Source: Pseudomonadota bacterium
GTDB taxonomy: Bacteria; Pseudomonadota; Gammaproteobacteria; Burkholderiales; Thiobacillaceae
Direction: 5' to 3'
Assembly (NCBI GenBank): GCA_021802945.1
Contig: JAJZRE010000010.1
Location: 1-51,153, forward strand
Length of the DNA stretch: 51,153 nucleotides
This document shows positions 7,521 through 16,450 of the stretch, in pieces. The position numbers and the translations under genes are program-made. Positions within the stretch are counted from its first letter, which is position 1, and each line of letters starts with the position of its first letter. Under the pieces are notes generated by a model. That model was given only the letters and a program-made list of their open reading frames with translations. It ran no database searches and was not told where the DNA came from.

Positions 7521-8939
7521 ATGAACCAGGAAGCCAATTCGACCGACTCTTGCAAGCGCGGGGCTCAAATGCCCCGCGTCTTCGTTTCTGCCGCACATAA
7601 ATCGTCCGGCAAAACCACTCTTACGCTCGGATTGTGCGCGGCGCTGCACGCACGCGGACAGACCGTTCAGCCCTTCAAGAAGGGCCCGGACTACATAGAC
7701 CCGCTGTGGTTGGGGATGGCGGCGCAACGTCCGTGCTACAACCTCGATTTCCACATGATGCATCGCGACGAGATCGCGCGGCAGTTCTGTCGCGCCGCAA
7801 GCAGCGCGCGACTCAGCCTGATCGAGGGCAACAAGGGGCTGTACGACGGGCTCGACCTGGATGGTAGCAACAGCAATGCGGCGCTTGCCAAACTGCTGGG
7901 CGCGCCGGTGGTGCTGGTGATCGACGCACGCGGCATGACGCGCGGCGTGGCCCCCCTGATCCTGGGCTATCAGGCATTCGATCCGGATATCCGCATTGCC
8001 GGCGTCATTCTCAACAATCTCGGCGGGAGCCGCCATGAATCCAAACTCCGCGCGGTGATCGAACACTACACCGACGTAGAGGTCGTCGGCGCGGTACAGC
8101 ATGACGCAAGCATGCAGATTGCCGAACGCCATCTGGGGCTGGTGCCGGCCAACGAACAGGAGGCCGCGCGCGCACGGATTCGGCACGTCGGCGAACGCGT
8201 GGCCGCGCAAGTCGATCTCGATCGGCTGCTGGCGATCGCGGATGGCGCACCGGCGCTGAACGTCCCCGCCCCGGTCGAAGCAGCCGCGTCTGTCGAACGC
8301 GTGCGCATCGGGATCGCGCGCGATCAGGCCTTCGGTTTTTACTACAGCGAGGATCTGGACAGCCTGCGTGCCGCCAACGTTGAGTTGATCGAGATCGATA
8401 CCTTGCATGCGCAGACGTTGCCGGACGTGGACGGCCTGATCATCGGCGGCGGTTTTCCCGAAATGTTCATGAGCGAACTCGAAGCCAACACCGCGCTTCG
8501 GACCCGGATTCGCAGTGCGATCGAGGCGGGCTTGCCGACCTATGCCGAATGCGGTGGCCTGATGTATTTGTCACGAAGCCTAAGCTGGCGGGGCGAGACG
8601 CGAAATATGGTCGGCGCCGTTCCAGGCGACACCGTCATGCATGAACGGCCGGTCGGGCGGGGATATGCCTGCCTGCAGCCGACGGGCGCCGACCGCTGGC
8701 GGGAATCGGCCAGCATTCCTGCGCACGAATTTCACTATTCCAGCTTGGAAAACCTGCCTGACGACTCCATATACGCCTACGAGGTCACGCGTGGTCACGG
8801 CATTGACGGCGTGCATGACGGCTATCAGCGGCACAATCTGCTGGCCGGCTACGTACATCGGCGCGGCAGCGGAGAGCAGGGCTGGATCGCGCCATTTCTG
8901 AACCAGGTGCGTGCGCACAAGGCGCGCGCTGCCGCTTAA
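7521..8939 (+). CDS. dsrN: DsrN, sirohaem amidase of the cobyrinate a,c-diamide synthase family
   Basis: A 472-residue protein with an N-terminal P-loop (AAHKSSGKTTLTLGL) and a C-terminal class I glutamine-amidotransferase-like domain with the cysteine in YAECGGLMYLS. This is the CbiA/CobB architecture. DsrN is known as the glutamine-dependent enzyme that amidates sirohaem for DsrAB. The start is ambiguous: ATG 7521 gives a 16-residue leader before the family-like start MPRVFVSAAHK at ATG 7569. Neither has a good ribosome binding site, and ATG 7569 sits in the loop of a strong hairpin (7557-7578), so 7521 is given here. It lies 19 bases before dsrR. Confidence 0.92.
   Translation: MNQEANSTDSCKRGAQMPRVFVSAAHKSSGKTTLTLGLCAALHARGQTVQPFKKGPDYIDPLWLGMAAQRPCYNLDFHMMHRDEIARQFCRAASSARLSLIEGNKGLYDGLDLDGSNSNAALAKLLGAPVVLVIDARGMTRGVAPLILGYQAFDPDIRIAGVILNNLGGSRHESKLRAVIEHYTDVEVVGAVQHDASMQIAERHLGLVPANEQEAARARIRHVGERVAAQVDLDRLLAIADGAPALNVPAPVEAAASVERVRIGIARDQAFGFYYSEDLDSLRAANVELIEIDTLHAQTLPDVDGLIIGGGFPEMFMSELEANTALRTRIRSAIEAGLPTYAECGGLMYLSRSLSWRGETRNMVGAVPGDTVMHERPVGRGYACLQPTGADRWRESASIPAHEFHYSSLENLPDDSIYAYEVTRGHGIDGVHDGYQRHNLLAGYVHRRGSGEQGWIAPFLNQVRAHKARAAA
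7557..7578 (+). promoter_or_regulatory. Terminator-like hairpin at the 5' end of dsrN
   Basis: CGCGGGGC (7557-7564) and GCCCCGCG (7571-7578) form a perfect 8-bp stem with the loop TCAAAT, followed by TCTTCGTTTCT. The possible dsrN start ATG 7569-7571 begins in the loop and ends in the stem. It resembles an intrinsic terminator with an interrupted T tract. It could lower expression of dsrN, dsrR and cysG relative to the structural dsr genes. The function is inferred. Confidence 0.5.
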
Positions 8940-8958
8940 CTTTCGCAAGGACACGCAC

Positions 8959-9294
8959 ATGATCAAGATCACCGACGCCGCCGCAGCGCAGATTCGCGTC
9001 GCCAACAACAACCCGGACGTGTTCGAGATGATCCTGCGTGTCGCCGCCTATCAGGAAGACGATGGCAGCGTGAACTACGGCATGGGCTTCGATATCGAAC
9101 GCGAGGCCGACGAACATCTCGTCATCAACGGCATCGAGGTCTTGATCGCGGCATCCAGCACCCCCTATCTGCAGGGCGTGACGCTCGACTTCGTCGAAAT
9201 GACGCCGGGCGACATGCGCTTCATTTTCATTCCGCCCTATTCGACAGAAGACGGACCCGTCGAGTCGGGCGGCGAAGCCGCCCCGACCGAGTGA
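8959..9294 (+). CDS. dsrR: DsrR, cysteine-free A-type scaffold-like protein
   Basis: A 111-residue protein starting MIKITDAAAAQIRVANNNPD. The N-terminal half resembles IscA/SufA A-type Fe-S carriers, but the protein has no cysteine at all, so it cannot bind a cluster in the IscA manner. This matches DsrR of Allochromatium, which has the A-type fold without the cysteines and has been linked to post-transcriptional control of dsr genes. The acidic, proline-containing C-terminal tail looks unstructured. ATG 8959 has AAGGA about 8 bases upstream; the longer frame into dsrN is not supported. cysG starts 4 bases after its stop. Confidence 0.88.
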   Translation: MIKITDAAAAQIRVANNNPDVFEMILRVAAYQEDDGSVNYGMGFDIEREADEHLVINGIEVLIAASSTPYLQGVTLDFVEMTPGDMRFIFIPPYSTEDGPVESGGEAAPTE

Positions 9295-9298
9295 CATC

Positions 9299-10738
9299 AT
9301 GAACTACCTGCCGATATTCCTTGATCTGCGCGACCGCCTCTGCCTGGTGGTAGGGGGATCCGAAACCGCCGCGCGCAAGGCCGAACTGTTGCTGCGTGCC
9401 GGTGCGCGTGTCGATGTCGTCGCGCCCGCCCTGCACGAAGGCTTCGAACGCCTGCCGCACGCCGAGCGCGTGACGCGCGTGGCGGATGCCTTCACCGTCG
9501 GCCTGCTCGACGGCAAGGACGCGGTGATCGTGGTCGAGGATGACGCGGCGGCCGCCAGGGCCATCGCCGATGCCGCGCGCGCGCGCCACATCCCGGTCAA
9601 CGTGGCGGACAAGCCCGCGCTGTGCAGTTTCATTCTGCCGTCCATCATCGACCGCTCGCCGATCATGGTGGCGGTATCCAGCGGCGGCGAATCGCCGGTG
9701 CTCGCGCGCATGCTGCGCGCGCGCCTGGAAACCCTGATCCCGGCTGCCTACGGCCGCCTGAGTGCCTTGGCGTCGCGCTACAAGGACCGCGTGCGCGCGG
9801 CGATCAAGCCGGAGCAGCGCCGCGCCTTCTGGGAGAAGGTGTTCCTCTCGCCGGTGGCCGAGATGGTGTTCTCCGGGCGTGACGTCGAGGCCGAGGCGCA
9901 GCTCGATGCCATGATCAAGGACGCCGCCTCCCACGACATCAGCCGCGGCGAGGTCTATCTGGTCGGCGCCGGACCGGGCAACCCCGACCTGCTCACCTTC
10001 CGCGCCCTGCGGCTGATGCAGCAGGCCGACGTCATCGTTTACGACCGCCTTGTGTCGCAGCCCATCCTCGACATGTGCCGGCGCGACGCCGAGCGCATCT
10101 ACGTCGGCAAGGAGCGCGACGACCACGCGGTGCCGCAGGAAGAGATCAACCTCATGCTGGTGCGCCTGGCCAAGGAAGGCAAGCGCACGCTGCGGCTCAA
10201 GGGCGGCGACCCCTTCATCTTCGGCCGCGGCGGCGAGGAGATCGAGACGCTGGTCGAACACGGCGTGCCGTTCCAGGTGGTGCCCGGCATCACCGCCGCG
10301 GCCGGCGTGGCGTCCTACGCGGGGATCCCGCTCACCCACCGCGACTACGCGCAGTCGGTCGCCTTCGTCACCGGCCATCTGAAGGAGAACACCTTCAACA
10401 TGAACTGGGAAGGCATCGCGCGCCGCGACCAGACCATCGTCATCTACATGGGGCTGAAGGGCCTGCCGCTGCTGTGCGAGGCGCTGATCAAGCATGGCCT
10501 GACTGCCGACACGCCCGCGGCCATCATTCAGCACGGTACGCTGCCGACGCAGCGCGTCATCACCGGCGATCTCTCCACGCTGCCTGCGCTGGCGGAGCAG
10601 GCCGGGCTCAAGGCGCCGACGCTCATCATCGTCGGCAATGTGGTCAAGCTGCGCGAGAAGCTCGGCTGGTACCAGCCTGAACTGCACGGCGAGCAGGCGC
10701 ACCGCACCCCGCTGGAGGCGGCAGATCACCTGCGCTGA
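9299..10738 (+). CDS. cysG: Sirohaem synthase, trifunctional CysG
   Basis: A 479-residue fusion. The N-terminal part (about 1-200) is the precorrin-2 dehydrogenase/ferrochelatase with the NAD motif LCLVVGGSETAARKAELLL. The C-terminal part (about 218-460) is uroporphyrinogen III methyltransferase with VYLVGAGPGNPDLLT, GGDPFIFGRGGEE and VVPGITAAAGVASYAGIPLT. It converts uroporphyrinogen III to sirohaem in the cytoplasm. Directly after dsrR in the same direction, it can be read as the cofactor supply for DsrAB, with dsrN amidating the product. Its length matches the E. coli type (457 residues), slightly longer. No clear terminator follows. Confidence 0.95.
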   Translation: MNYLPIFLDLRDRLCLVVGGSETAARKAELLLRAGARVDVVAPALHEGFERLPHAERVTRVADAFTVGLLDGKDAVIVVEDDAAAARAIADAARARHIPVNVADKPALCSFILPSIIDRSPIMVAVSSGGESPVLARMLRARLETLIPAAYGRLSALASRYKDRVRAAIKPEQRRAFWEKVFLSPVAEMVFSGRDVEAEAQLDAMIKDAASHDISRGEVYLVGAGPGNPDLLTFRALRLMQQADVIVYDRLVSQPILDMCRRDAERIYVGKERDDHAVPQEEINLMLVRLAKEGKRTLRLKGGDPFIFGRGGEEIETLVEHGVPFQVVPGITAAAGVASYAGIPLTHRDYAQSVAFVTGHLKENTFNMNWEGIARRDQTIVIYMGLKGLPLLCEALIKHGLTADTPAAIIQHGTLPTQRVITGDLSTLPALAEQAGLKAPTLIIVGNVVKLREKLGWYQPELHGEQAHRTPLEAADHLR

Positions 10739-10906
10739 CAGGAAACATGCGCCGCGCTGGAGGCGGCCGGACCTGGACCGGCGCGTCCAGCCCCCCGCCT
10801 CTGTTCGTTCTCATTTTCCCCAGGCCATGATCAGGCACCCCGCGCGCCTTGAGCATCCGCTGACCGCCTTGCCCAGGCGTGCCGTGCCCGCAGGCTGACT
10901 CGGGGG

Positions 10907-10934
10907 CTGGCATAGCCGCAATCGGGGCTAGAAT
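10907..10934 (+). promoter_or_regulatory. Possible sigma-70 promoter before nifJ
   Basis: The 227-base gap 10739-10965 holds CTGGCA (10907-10912) and TAGAAT (10929-10934) with a 16-base spacer, followed by an A/T-rich patch that is rare in this DNA. The rest of the gap shows only a direct repeat of GCTGGAGGCGGC (10711-10722 and 10756-10767, the first copy in the cysG end). The promoter match is moderate and is offered only as the best candidate for the nifJ unit. Confidence 0.3.
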
Positions 10935-10965
10935 ATAAAGATGATTATGTCCTGAAGAGTCCGCC

Positions 10966-13900
10966 ATGATTTCCACGCTCCACCCGCAAGGGGTAGGCCG
11001 GGGTTCCAAAGACGCCGTCCCAGGGGATCCCCCTTCGGATAAGGCGTCAGGAGCCACGCTCACCATCGACGGCAATGAAGCCGTTGCCCGCATGGCCTAC
11101 CTCGCCAACGAGGTGATCGCGGTCTACCCCATCACGCCCGCGTCCAGCATGGGCGAATGGGCCGACGAATGGGCATCGCAGGGCCGCCCCAATCTGTGGG
11201 GGGCGGTGCCGAAAATCATCGAGATGCAGTCGGAAGGTGGCGCCGCCGGCGCGCTGCACGGCGCGCTCACGTCCGGTGCGCTGGCGACCAGCTTCACTGC
11301 CAGCCAGGGCCTGCTGCTGATGATCCCCAACCTTTACAAGATCGCCGGCGAACTCACCCCCTTCGTCCTGCACGTTGCCGCGCGCGCGATCGCCACCCAC
11401 GCGCTGTCGATCTTCGGCGACCAGTCCGATGTCATGGCCTGCCGCGCTACCGGCTGCGCCCTGCTCGCAGCGAACTCGCCGCAGGAGGCGCAGGACTTCG
11501 CGGTCATCGCGCAGGCGGCAACGCTTGCCGGACGCATCCCGGTGATTCACTTTTTCGACGGCTTCCGCACCTCGCACGAAGTGGCGAAGATCGTCGCGGT
11601 CGAGGCCGCCACCGTCGCCGCCATGTTCGATGCCAGCCTGATCGCGGCGCACCGGGCCCGCGCGCTGTCGCCCGAGCATCCGGTGCTGCGGGGCAGCTCG
11701 CAGAACCCCGACGTGTTCTTCCAGTCGCGCGAGCGCGCCAACCCGTTCCACGACGCGTTTCCGCGGATCGTGCAGGGCGCGATGGCCCGCTTCGGCGAAT
11801 TGACCGGTCGCCGCTATCGGCTGTTTGACTATGTCGGCGCGGCGGACGCCGAGCGGGTGATCGTGCTGATGGGCTCGGGCGCCGAGACCGTGCACGAGAC
11901 GGTCGAGCATCTGCTTGCGCACGGCGAGAAGGTGGGGGTGCTGAAAGTGCGGCTGTACCGGCCGTTTTCGCCAAGCGCGCTGATCGATGCGCTACCGCAT
12001 GCCGCAAAATCGATCGCAGTGCTCGACCGCTGCAAGGAACCGGGCGCCGACGGCGAACCGCTTTACAAGGACGTGCTCGGCGCGCTGGCGCAGGCGGCGG
12101 CAGAGGGCGCGCGTGCCATGCCGCGCGTGATCGGCGGGCGTTATGGCCTCGCCAGCAAGGAATTCACGCCCGGCATGGTGAAGGCGGTGTTCGACGAATT
12201 GGGACGCCCCGCGCCCAAACGTGAATTCACGGTCGGCATCCACGACGACCTCACCGGGCTTTCGCTGCCGTGGGACGAAAGCTTCCGCACCGACGCGTCG
12301 CGGCAGCTTCAACATGCCGTGTTCTGGGGCCTCGGTGCCGACGGCACGGTGTCGGCCAACAAGAACTCGATCAAGATCCTCGGCGAGACCACCGACCTCA
12401 TGGCGCAGGGCTACTTCGTCTACGACTCGAAGAAGTCCGGTGCGGTGACCGTGTCGCACCTGCGCTTCGGCCCCGCGGCCATCCGCTCGAGCTATCTGGT
12501 CGAGGCGGGCATGGCCGGCTTCGTCGCCTGCCACCAGCCGATGTTCGTCGACCGCTACGAGCTGCTCGAGCACGCCGCGCCCGGCGGCGTCTTCCTGCTC
12601 AATACGCCGGCGCCGCCGGAGCAGGCATGGGCCACGCTCCCGGAAAGGCTGCGCGCACAGATTCTCGAGAAGCGCCTGCAGCTATGGGTGATCGATGCCT
12701 ACGCGGTCGCCGATGAAGCGGGCATGGGGCGGCGCATCAACACCGTCATGCAGACCTGCTTCTTCGCCATTTCCGGCATCCTGCCGAAGGAGGAAGCGAT
12801 CGCCGCGATCAAGCGGGCGGTCGACAAGACCTACGGCAGGAAGAGCAGGCGGCTGGTCGAGTTGAACTACAAGGCGATCGACACGACCCTGGCGAGGCTG
12901 CATCGGGTCGCCATGCCGCAGCCGGATGCCGGCCTTGAGAAGGCAGAATCCGTCCCCGCGCACGTGCAGGCCGTGCCCGACTTCGTGCGCGATCTCACCC
13001 TGCCGATCTACCACGGCCACGGCGATCGCCTGCCGGTTTCGCGCTTTCCCGTGGACGGCACCTACCCGCTCGGCACCGCGCAGTACGAGAAGCGCGGCAT
13101 CGCGCTGGACATCCCGGTCTGGGAGGCCGACCTCTGCACCCAGTGCGGCAAGTGCGTGTTCGTCTGCCCGCACAGCGCGATCCGCGCGCGTGCCTTCCGG
13201 GCCGAAGATGCGGCGATGGCGCCGGCGACCTTCAAACACGTTCCGGCGAAGAGCAAGGAGTTTCCCGTCGGCACCCGCATCAGCTACCAGGTGGCGCCGG
13301 ATGACTGCACCGGCTGTGGTGACTGCGTCGAGGCCTGCCCGATCCACGACAAGTCGAACGTCAGCCGGCGCGCGGTGAACATGGCGCCGATCGAGCCGCT
13401 GCGCGACCAGGAACGCGACAACCTCGCCTTTTTCCTCAAGCTGCCCGAATTCGACCGCAGCGCAATCAAGCACGGCACCATCCCGGGTTCGATGCTGCTC
13501 GACCCGCTGTTCGAGTTTTCCGGCGCCTGCGCCGGCTGCGGCGAGACGCCCTACATCCGGCTTGCGACGCAGCTGTTCGGCGACCGCATGCTGGTCGCCA
13601 ACGCCACCGGCTGCTCGTCGATCTACGGCGGCAACCTGCCGAGCACGCCCTACACGGTGAATGGCGCCGGACGCGGCCCGGCGTGGAGCAATTCGCTGTT
13701 CGAGGACAACGCCGAATTCGGCCTCGGCATGCGGCTCGCCGCTGACCAGCTGATGGATCATGCGAAGCAGCTGGTGCGTGAACTGGCGAACGACATCGGC
13801 GGCGATCTGGCCGAGGCACTGGTCAGCGCCGGGCAGCGCGACGAAGCCGGCATCGTCGAACAGCGCGCCCGCGTCGCGCTGCTGCTCGACAGGTTGTCAG

Positions 13901-14697
13901 CCTCGAGCCACCCCCGCGCCAAGGAACTCGCCAGCATCGCCGAATGGCTGATCCGCCGCTCGGTGTGGATCATCGGCGGCGACGGCTGGGCCTACGACAT
14001 CGGCTACGGCGGCCTCGACCACGTGCTGGCGCTGCCCTACGACGTCAACATCCTGGTGCTCGACACCGAGGTGTACTCCAACACCGGCGGGCAGACATCG
14101 AAGGCGACGCCGATCGGCGCCGTAGCCAAGTTCTCCGCCGGCGGCAAGGCCACGGCCAAGAAGGATCTCGTCAAGCTGGCTTCCGACTACGGCCATGTCT
14201 ATGTCGCGACGGCGGCCTACGGCGCCAAGGACGTGCAGACCCTGCGCGTGTTCCACGAGGCCGAGTCCTATCCCGGCCCCTCGCTGATCGTCGCCTACAG
14301 CCCGTGCATCGCCCACGGCTACGACATGCTCTACAACCAGCGCCAGCAGGAACTTGCGGTGAAGAGCGGGCACTGGCCGCTGATCCGCTTCGACCCGCGC
14401 CTGGCGGAATCCGGCGCCAATCCCTTCAAGCTCGATTCCGCCCCGCCGAGCCAGCCGATCAAGTCCTTCATGGAATCGGAGACCCGCTTCGCCATGCTCG
14501 CGCGCAGTCACCCCGAAGCGGCGCAACATTTCCTGGCACGGGCGCAGCAGGACGCCGAGCGGCGCTTCAAGGCCTACCAGGACATGGCGCTGCGCCAAGA
14601 CCGCCCGGAGGGCGTGCACCCTGAAGGGCATAAAGCTGTGGCGGCGTACCCCTCGCGGGCGCAGGGCCATGCCGACGAACCCGAATCCGGAGCCTGA
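10966..14697 (+). CDS. nifJ: Pyruvate:ferredoxin (flavodoxin) oxidoreductase, single-chain
   Basis: A 1243-residue single-chain 2-oxoacid oxidoreductase. Landmarks in order: DGNEAVARMAY and YPITPASSMGEW in the pyrimidine-binding domain; two [4Fe-4S] motifs CTQCGKCVFVCPH and CTGCGDCVEACPIHD; CAGCGETPY; and the thiamine diphosphate site GGDGWAYDIGYGGLDH with DTEVYSNTGGQTSKATP. It interconverts pyruvate plus CoA and acetyl-CoA plus CO2 with ferredoxin or flavodoxin. About 30 residues before the conserved start and a roughly 30-residue polar C-terminal tail go beyond the usual 1170-1200 residues. A GAAGAG site precedes ATG 10966. The next gene starts one base after its stop. Confidence 0.96.
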   Translation: MISTLHPQGVGRGSKDAVPGDPPSDKASGATLTIDGNEAVARMAYLANEVIAVYPITPASSMGEWADEWASQGRPNLWGAVPKIIEMQSEGGAAGALHGALTSGALATSFTASQGLLLMIPNLYKIAGELTPFVLHVAARAIATHALSIFGDQSDVMACRATGCALLAANSPQEAQDFAVIAQAATLAGRIPVIHFFDGFRTSHEVAKIVAVEAATVAAMFDASLIAAHRARALSPEHPVLRGSSQNPDVFFQSRERANPFHDAFPRIVQGAMARFGELTGRRYRLFDYVGAADAERVIVLMGSGAETVHETVEHLLAHGEKVGVLKVRLYRPFSPSALIDALPHAAKSIAVLDRCKEPGADGEPLYKDVLGALAQAAAEGARAMPRVIGGRYGLASKEFTPGMVKAVFDELGRPAPKREFTVGIHDDLTGLSLPWDESFRTDASRQLQHAVFWGLGADGTVSANKNSIKILGETTDLMAQGYFVYDSKKSGAVTVSHLRFGPAAIRSSYLVEAGMAGFVACHQPMFVDRYELLEHAAPGGVFLLNTPAPPEQAWATLPERLRAQILEKRLQLWVIDAYAVADEAGMGRRINTVMQTCFFAISGILPKEEAIAAIKRAVDKTYGRKSRRLVELNYKAIDTTLARLHRVAMPQPDAGLEKAESVPAHVQAVPDFVRDLTLPIYHGHGDRLPVSRFPVDGTYPLGTAQYEKRGIALDIPVWEADLCTQCGKCVFVCPHSAIRARAFRAEDAAMAPATFKHVPAKSKEFPVGTRISYQVAPDDCTGCGDCVEACPIHDKSNVSRRAVNMAPIEPLRDQERDNLAFFLKLPEFDRSAIKHGTIPGSMLLDPLFEFSGACAGCGETPYIRLATQLFGDRMLVANATGCSSIYGGNLPSTPYTVNGAGRGPAWSNSLFEDNAEFGLGMRLAADQLMDHAKQLVRELANDIGGDLAEALVSAGQRDEAGIVEQRARVALLLDRLSASSHPRAKELASIAEWLIRRSVWIIGGDGWAYDIGYGGLDHVLALPYDVNILVLDTEVYSNTGGQTSKATPIGAVAKFSAGGKATAKKDLVKLASDYGHVYVATAAYGAKDVQTLRVFHEAESYPGPSLIVAYSPCIAHGYDMLYNQRQQELAVKSGHWPLIRFDPRLAESGANPFKLDSAPPSQPIKSFMESETRFAMLARSHPEAAQHFLARAQQDAERRFKAYQDMALRQDRPEGVHPEGHKAVAAYPSRAQGHADEPESGA

Positions 14698-14698
14698 C

Positions 14699-15712
14699 AT
14701 GACCGACCTTTCCACCGACTACCTCGGCCTCAGGCTGAAGAACCCGCTGGTGCCCTCGGCCTCGCCGCTGTCGCGCAATCTCGACACGGCGCTGCGGCTG
14801 GAGGACGCGGGCGCCGCGGCGCTGGTGATGTATTCGCTGTTCGAGGAGGAACTGCATGCGGAAGACGCGATGCTCGACCGCTTCCTGCTGCACGCCGATC
14901 TCGGCCACGGCGAGGCGGACAGCTTCCTGCCCGGCCACGGCGAATTCCGCGGCGGGCTCGAGCGCTACCTGTCGCATCTGCACCAGCTCAAGCGGCGGCT
15001 GGAAATTCCGGTGGTGGCGAGCCTCAACGGCGTGTCGCCGTCGGGCTGGGTGGAACTCGGGCGCGCGCTCGAGCAGGCCGGCGCCGATGCGCTCGAACTC
15101 AACGTCTACCACGTGGCCGCGGACATGCATGCTGACGGCGAGGCGGTCGAGGCACGTTACATCGAACTGCTGACCGAACTGCGCCGCGTGGTGAGGCTGC
15201 CCATCGTGATGAAGCTGTCGCCCTTCTTCTCCTCGCTGCCGCACTTCGTGCGGCGGCTGGAGACGGCTGGCGCGCAGGGGGTGGCGCTGTTCAACCGCTT
15301 CTACCAGCCCGACATCGACCTCGACGAGATGTGCATGACCGACCAGCTGCATCTGTCGTCGGCCGAAGAGGCGCTGCTGCGCATCCGCTGGATCGCCATC
15401 CTGCATGGCCGAACCGGCCTGACGCTCGCCGCCACCGGCGGCGTCCACAGCGAGAGCGAGGCGCTGAAACTGCTGCTGGCCGGCGCCGACGTCGTGCATC
15501 TCGCCTCCTGCCTGCTCCAGAACGGCCCCGACAAGCTCACCGAAATCCTCGCGGCAATGCAGAACTGGATGGAGGAAAGGGAGTACGAGTCGGTCGCCCA
15601 GCTGAAAGGCAGCATGAGTCAGCAGAACCTGCCCGACCCTTCGCTTCTCGCGCGCGCCAGCTACCTGCGCGTGCTCGACAGTTATTCGCCGCGCCCGGGG
15701 GTGTGGTCATGA
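14699..15712 (+). CDS. Dihydroorotate-dehydrogenase-like flavoprotein
   Basis: A 337-residue TIM-barrel protein of the dihydroorotate dehydrogenase/FMN family (DYLGLRLKNPLVPSASPLSRN at the start, LELNVYH, PIVMKLSPFFSS, ATGGVHSESEALKLLLAGAD). The order of these elements follows DHOD, including the lysine strand and the phosphate-binding GG near the end. ATG 14699 lies one base after the nifJ stop with GGAG overlapping the nifJ end, so the two are co-translated. The tight link suggests a role tied to the oxidoreductase, not necessarily pyrimidine synthesis. The true substrate is not visible from sequence. Confidence 0.85.
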   Translation: MTDLSTDYLGLRLKNPLVPSASPLSRNLDTALRLEDAGAAALVMYSLFEEELHAEDAMLDRFLLHADLGHGEADSFLPGHGEFRGGLERYLSHLHQLKRRLEIPVVASLNGVSPSGWVELGRALEQAGADALELNVYHVAADMHADGEAVEARYIELLTELRRVVRLPIVMKLSPFFSSLPHFVRRLETAGAQGVALFNRFYQPDIDLDEMCMTDQLHLSSAEEALLRIRWIAILHGRTGLTLAATGGVHSESEALKLLLAGADVVHLASCLLQNGPDKLTEILAAMQNWMEEREYESVAQLKGSMSQQNLPDPSLLARASYLRVLDSYSPRPGVWS

Positions 15713-15763
15713 AGGCCTGCGTCGCATCAGGGGATTCCCGGCGCGGGGTGCGTCAGGGCGAAA

Positions 15764-16276
15764 CTAGCGCCTGAACACGGAAGTGTGGCGCTGGCGGCGG
15801 AGCCGCTGCCTGGCGACGCGGGTGGGCGGCACGTCCTCCAGGGCCTCGCCGTCGCCATCGCTCCAGAAGCGTTCCATCGCGATGTAGGTATAGGAAGCCG
15901 ACCAGCCGATCAGCAGCAAGCCATTGAGGGCTTCCGCGCCGGCGAGCATGCGCAGGTCGCCGCTCGGAATCACATCCCCGTAACCGAGGGAGGTAAAGGT
16001 TTCCGCCGAGAAATACATGACCACGCTCATGCTGAAGTGATGGACGTCGCCCAGCGACCCCAGGCCGATGTAGCGGGCGAGCACATAAATCGTCAGCGCG
16101 TAGAGGACGATCTCTGTCACGTGGGCGAAGAACGCGCAAAAAATGACGACAATGAGTTTGGTGCGGGGAGGGACGGCGATTGCCGGAAGACTGACGGTCA
16201 GCGTACGCAGGACTTCGTAGTGAATGAGGGTGGTCAAGACAAGCAGTGCGATGCAGAACGTGGCTACTATGATCAT
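15764..16276 (-). CDS. Small ion-channel protein with a K+-type selectivity filter
   Basis: A 170-residue membrane protein. It has an N-terminal helix (IIVATFCIALLVLTTLIHY), a second strongly hydrophobic segment (LIVVIFCAFFAHVTEIVLYA) that may span once or twice, then a pore loop with TSLGYGD and a final helix (ALNGLLLIGWSASYTYIAME). This is the Ion_trans_2 architecture; TSLGYGD is close to the TVGYGD potassium filter. The short C-terminal tail is basic with no ligand-binding domain. ATG 16276 is chosen over an upstream ATG at 16315 because the membrane segment begins right there. It stands alone, convergent with the gene ending at 15712. Confidence 0.82.
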   Translation of the reverse strand: MIIVATFCIALLVLTTLIHYEVLRTLTVSLPAIAVPPRTKLIVVIFCAFFAHVTEIVLYALTIYVLARYIGLGSLGDVHHFSMSVVMYFSAETFTSLGYGDVIPSGDLRMLAGAEALNGLLLIGWSASYTYIAMERFWSDGDGEALEDVPPTRVARQRLRRQRHTSVFRR

Positions 16277-16450
16277 CGTTCGATTCCCGGGCGCCGCCTG
16301 ACACCGGCGGCCCAACGGAAATCAGACAACAGGGGACGCTGGAAATTCAGTTTCCGGGTTACGAATCCTGCTTCTGCTGGACGGACCAACCAGCCGGAAC
16401 CGTATTCTGGCCCGAGGGCAGGCCGACTCACGCCGGCCGGGGCCTCGCGC

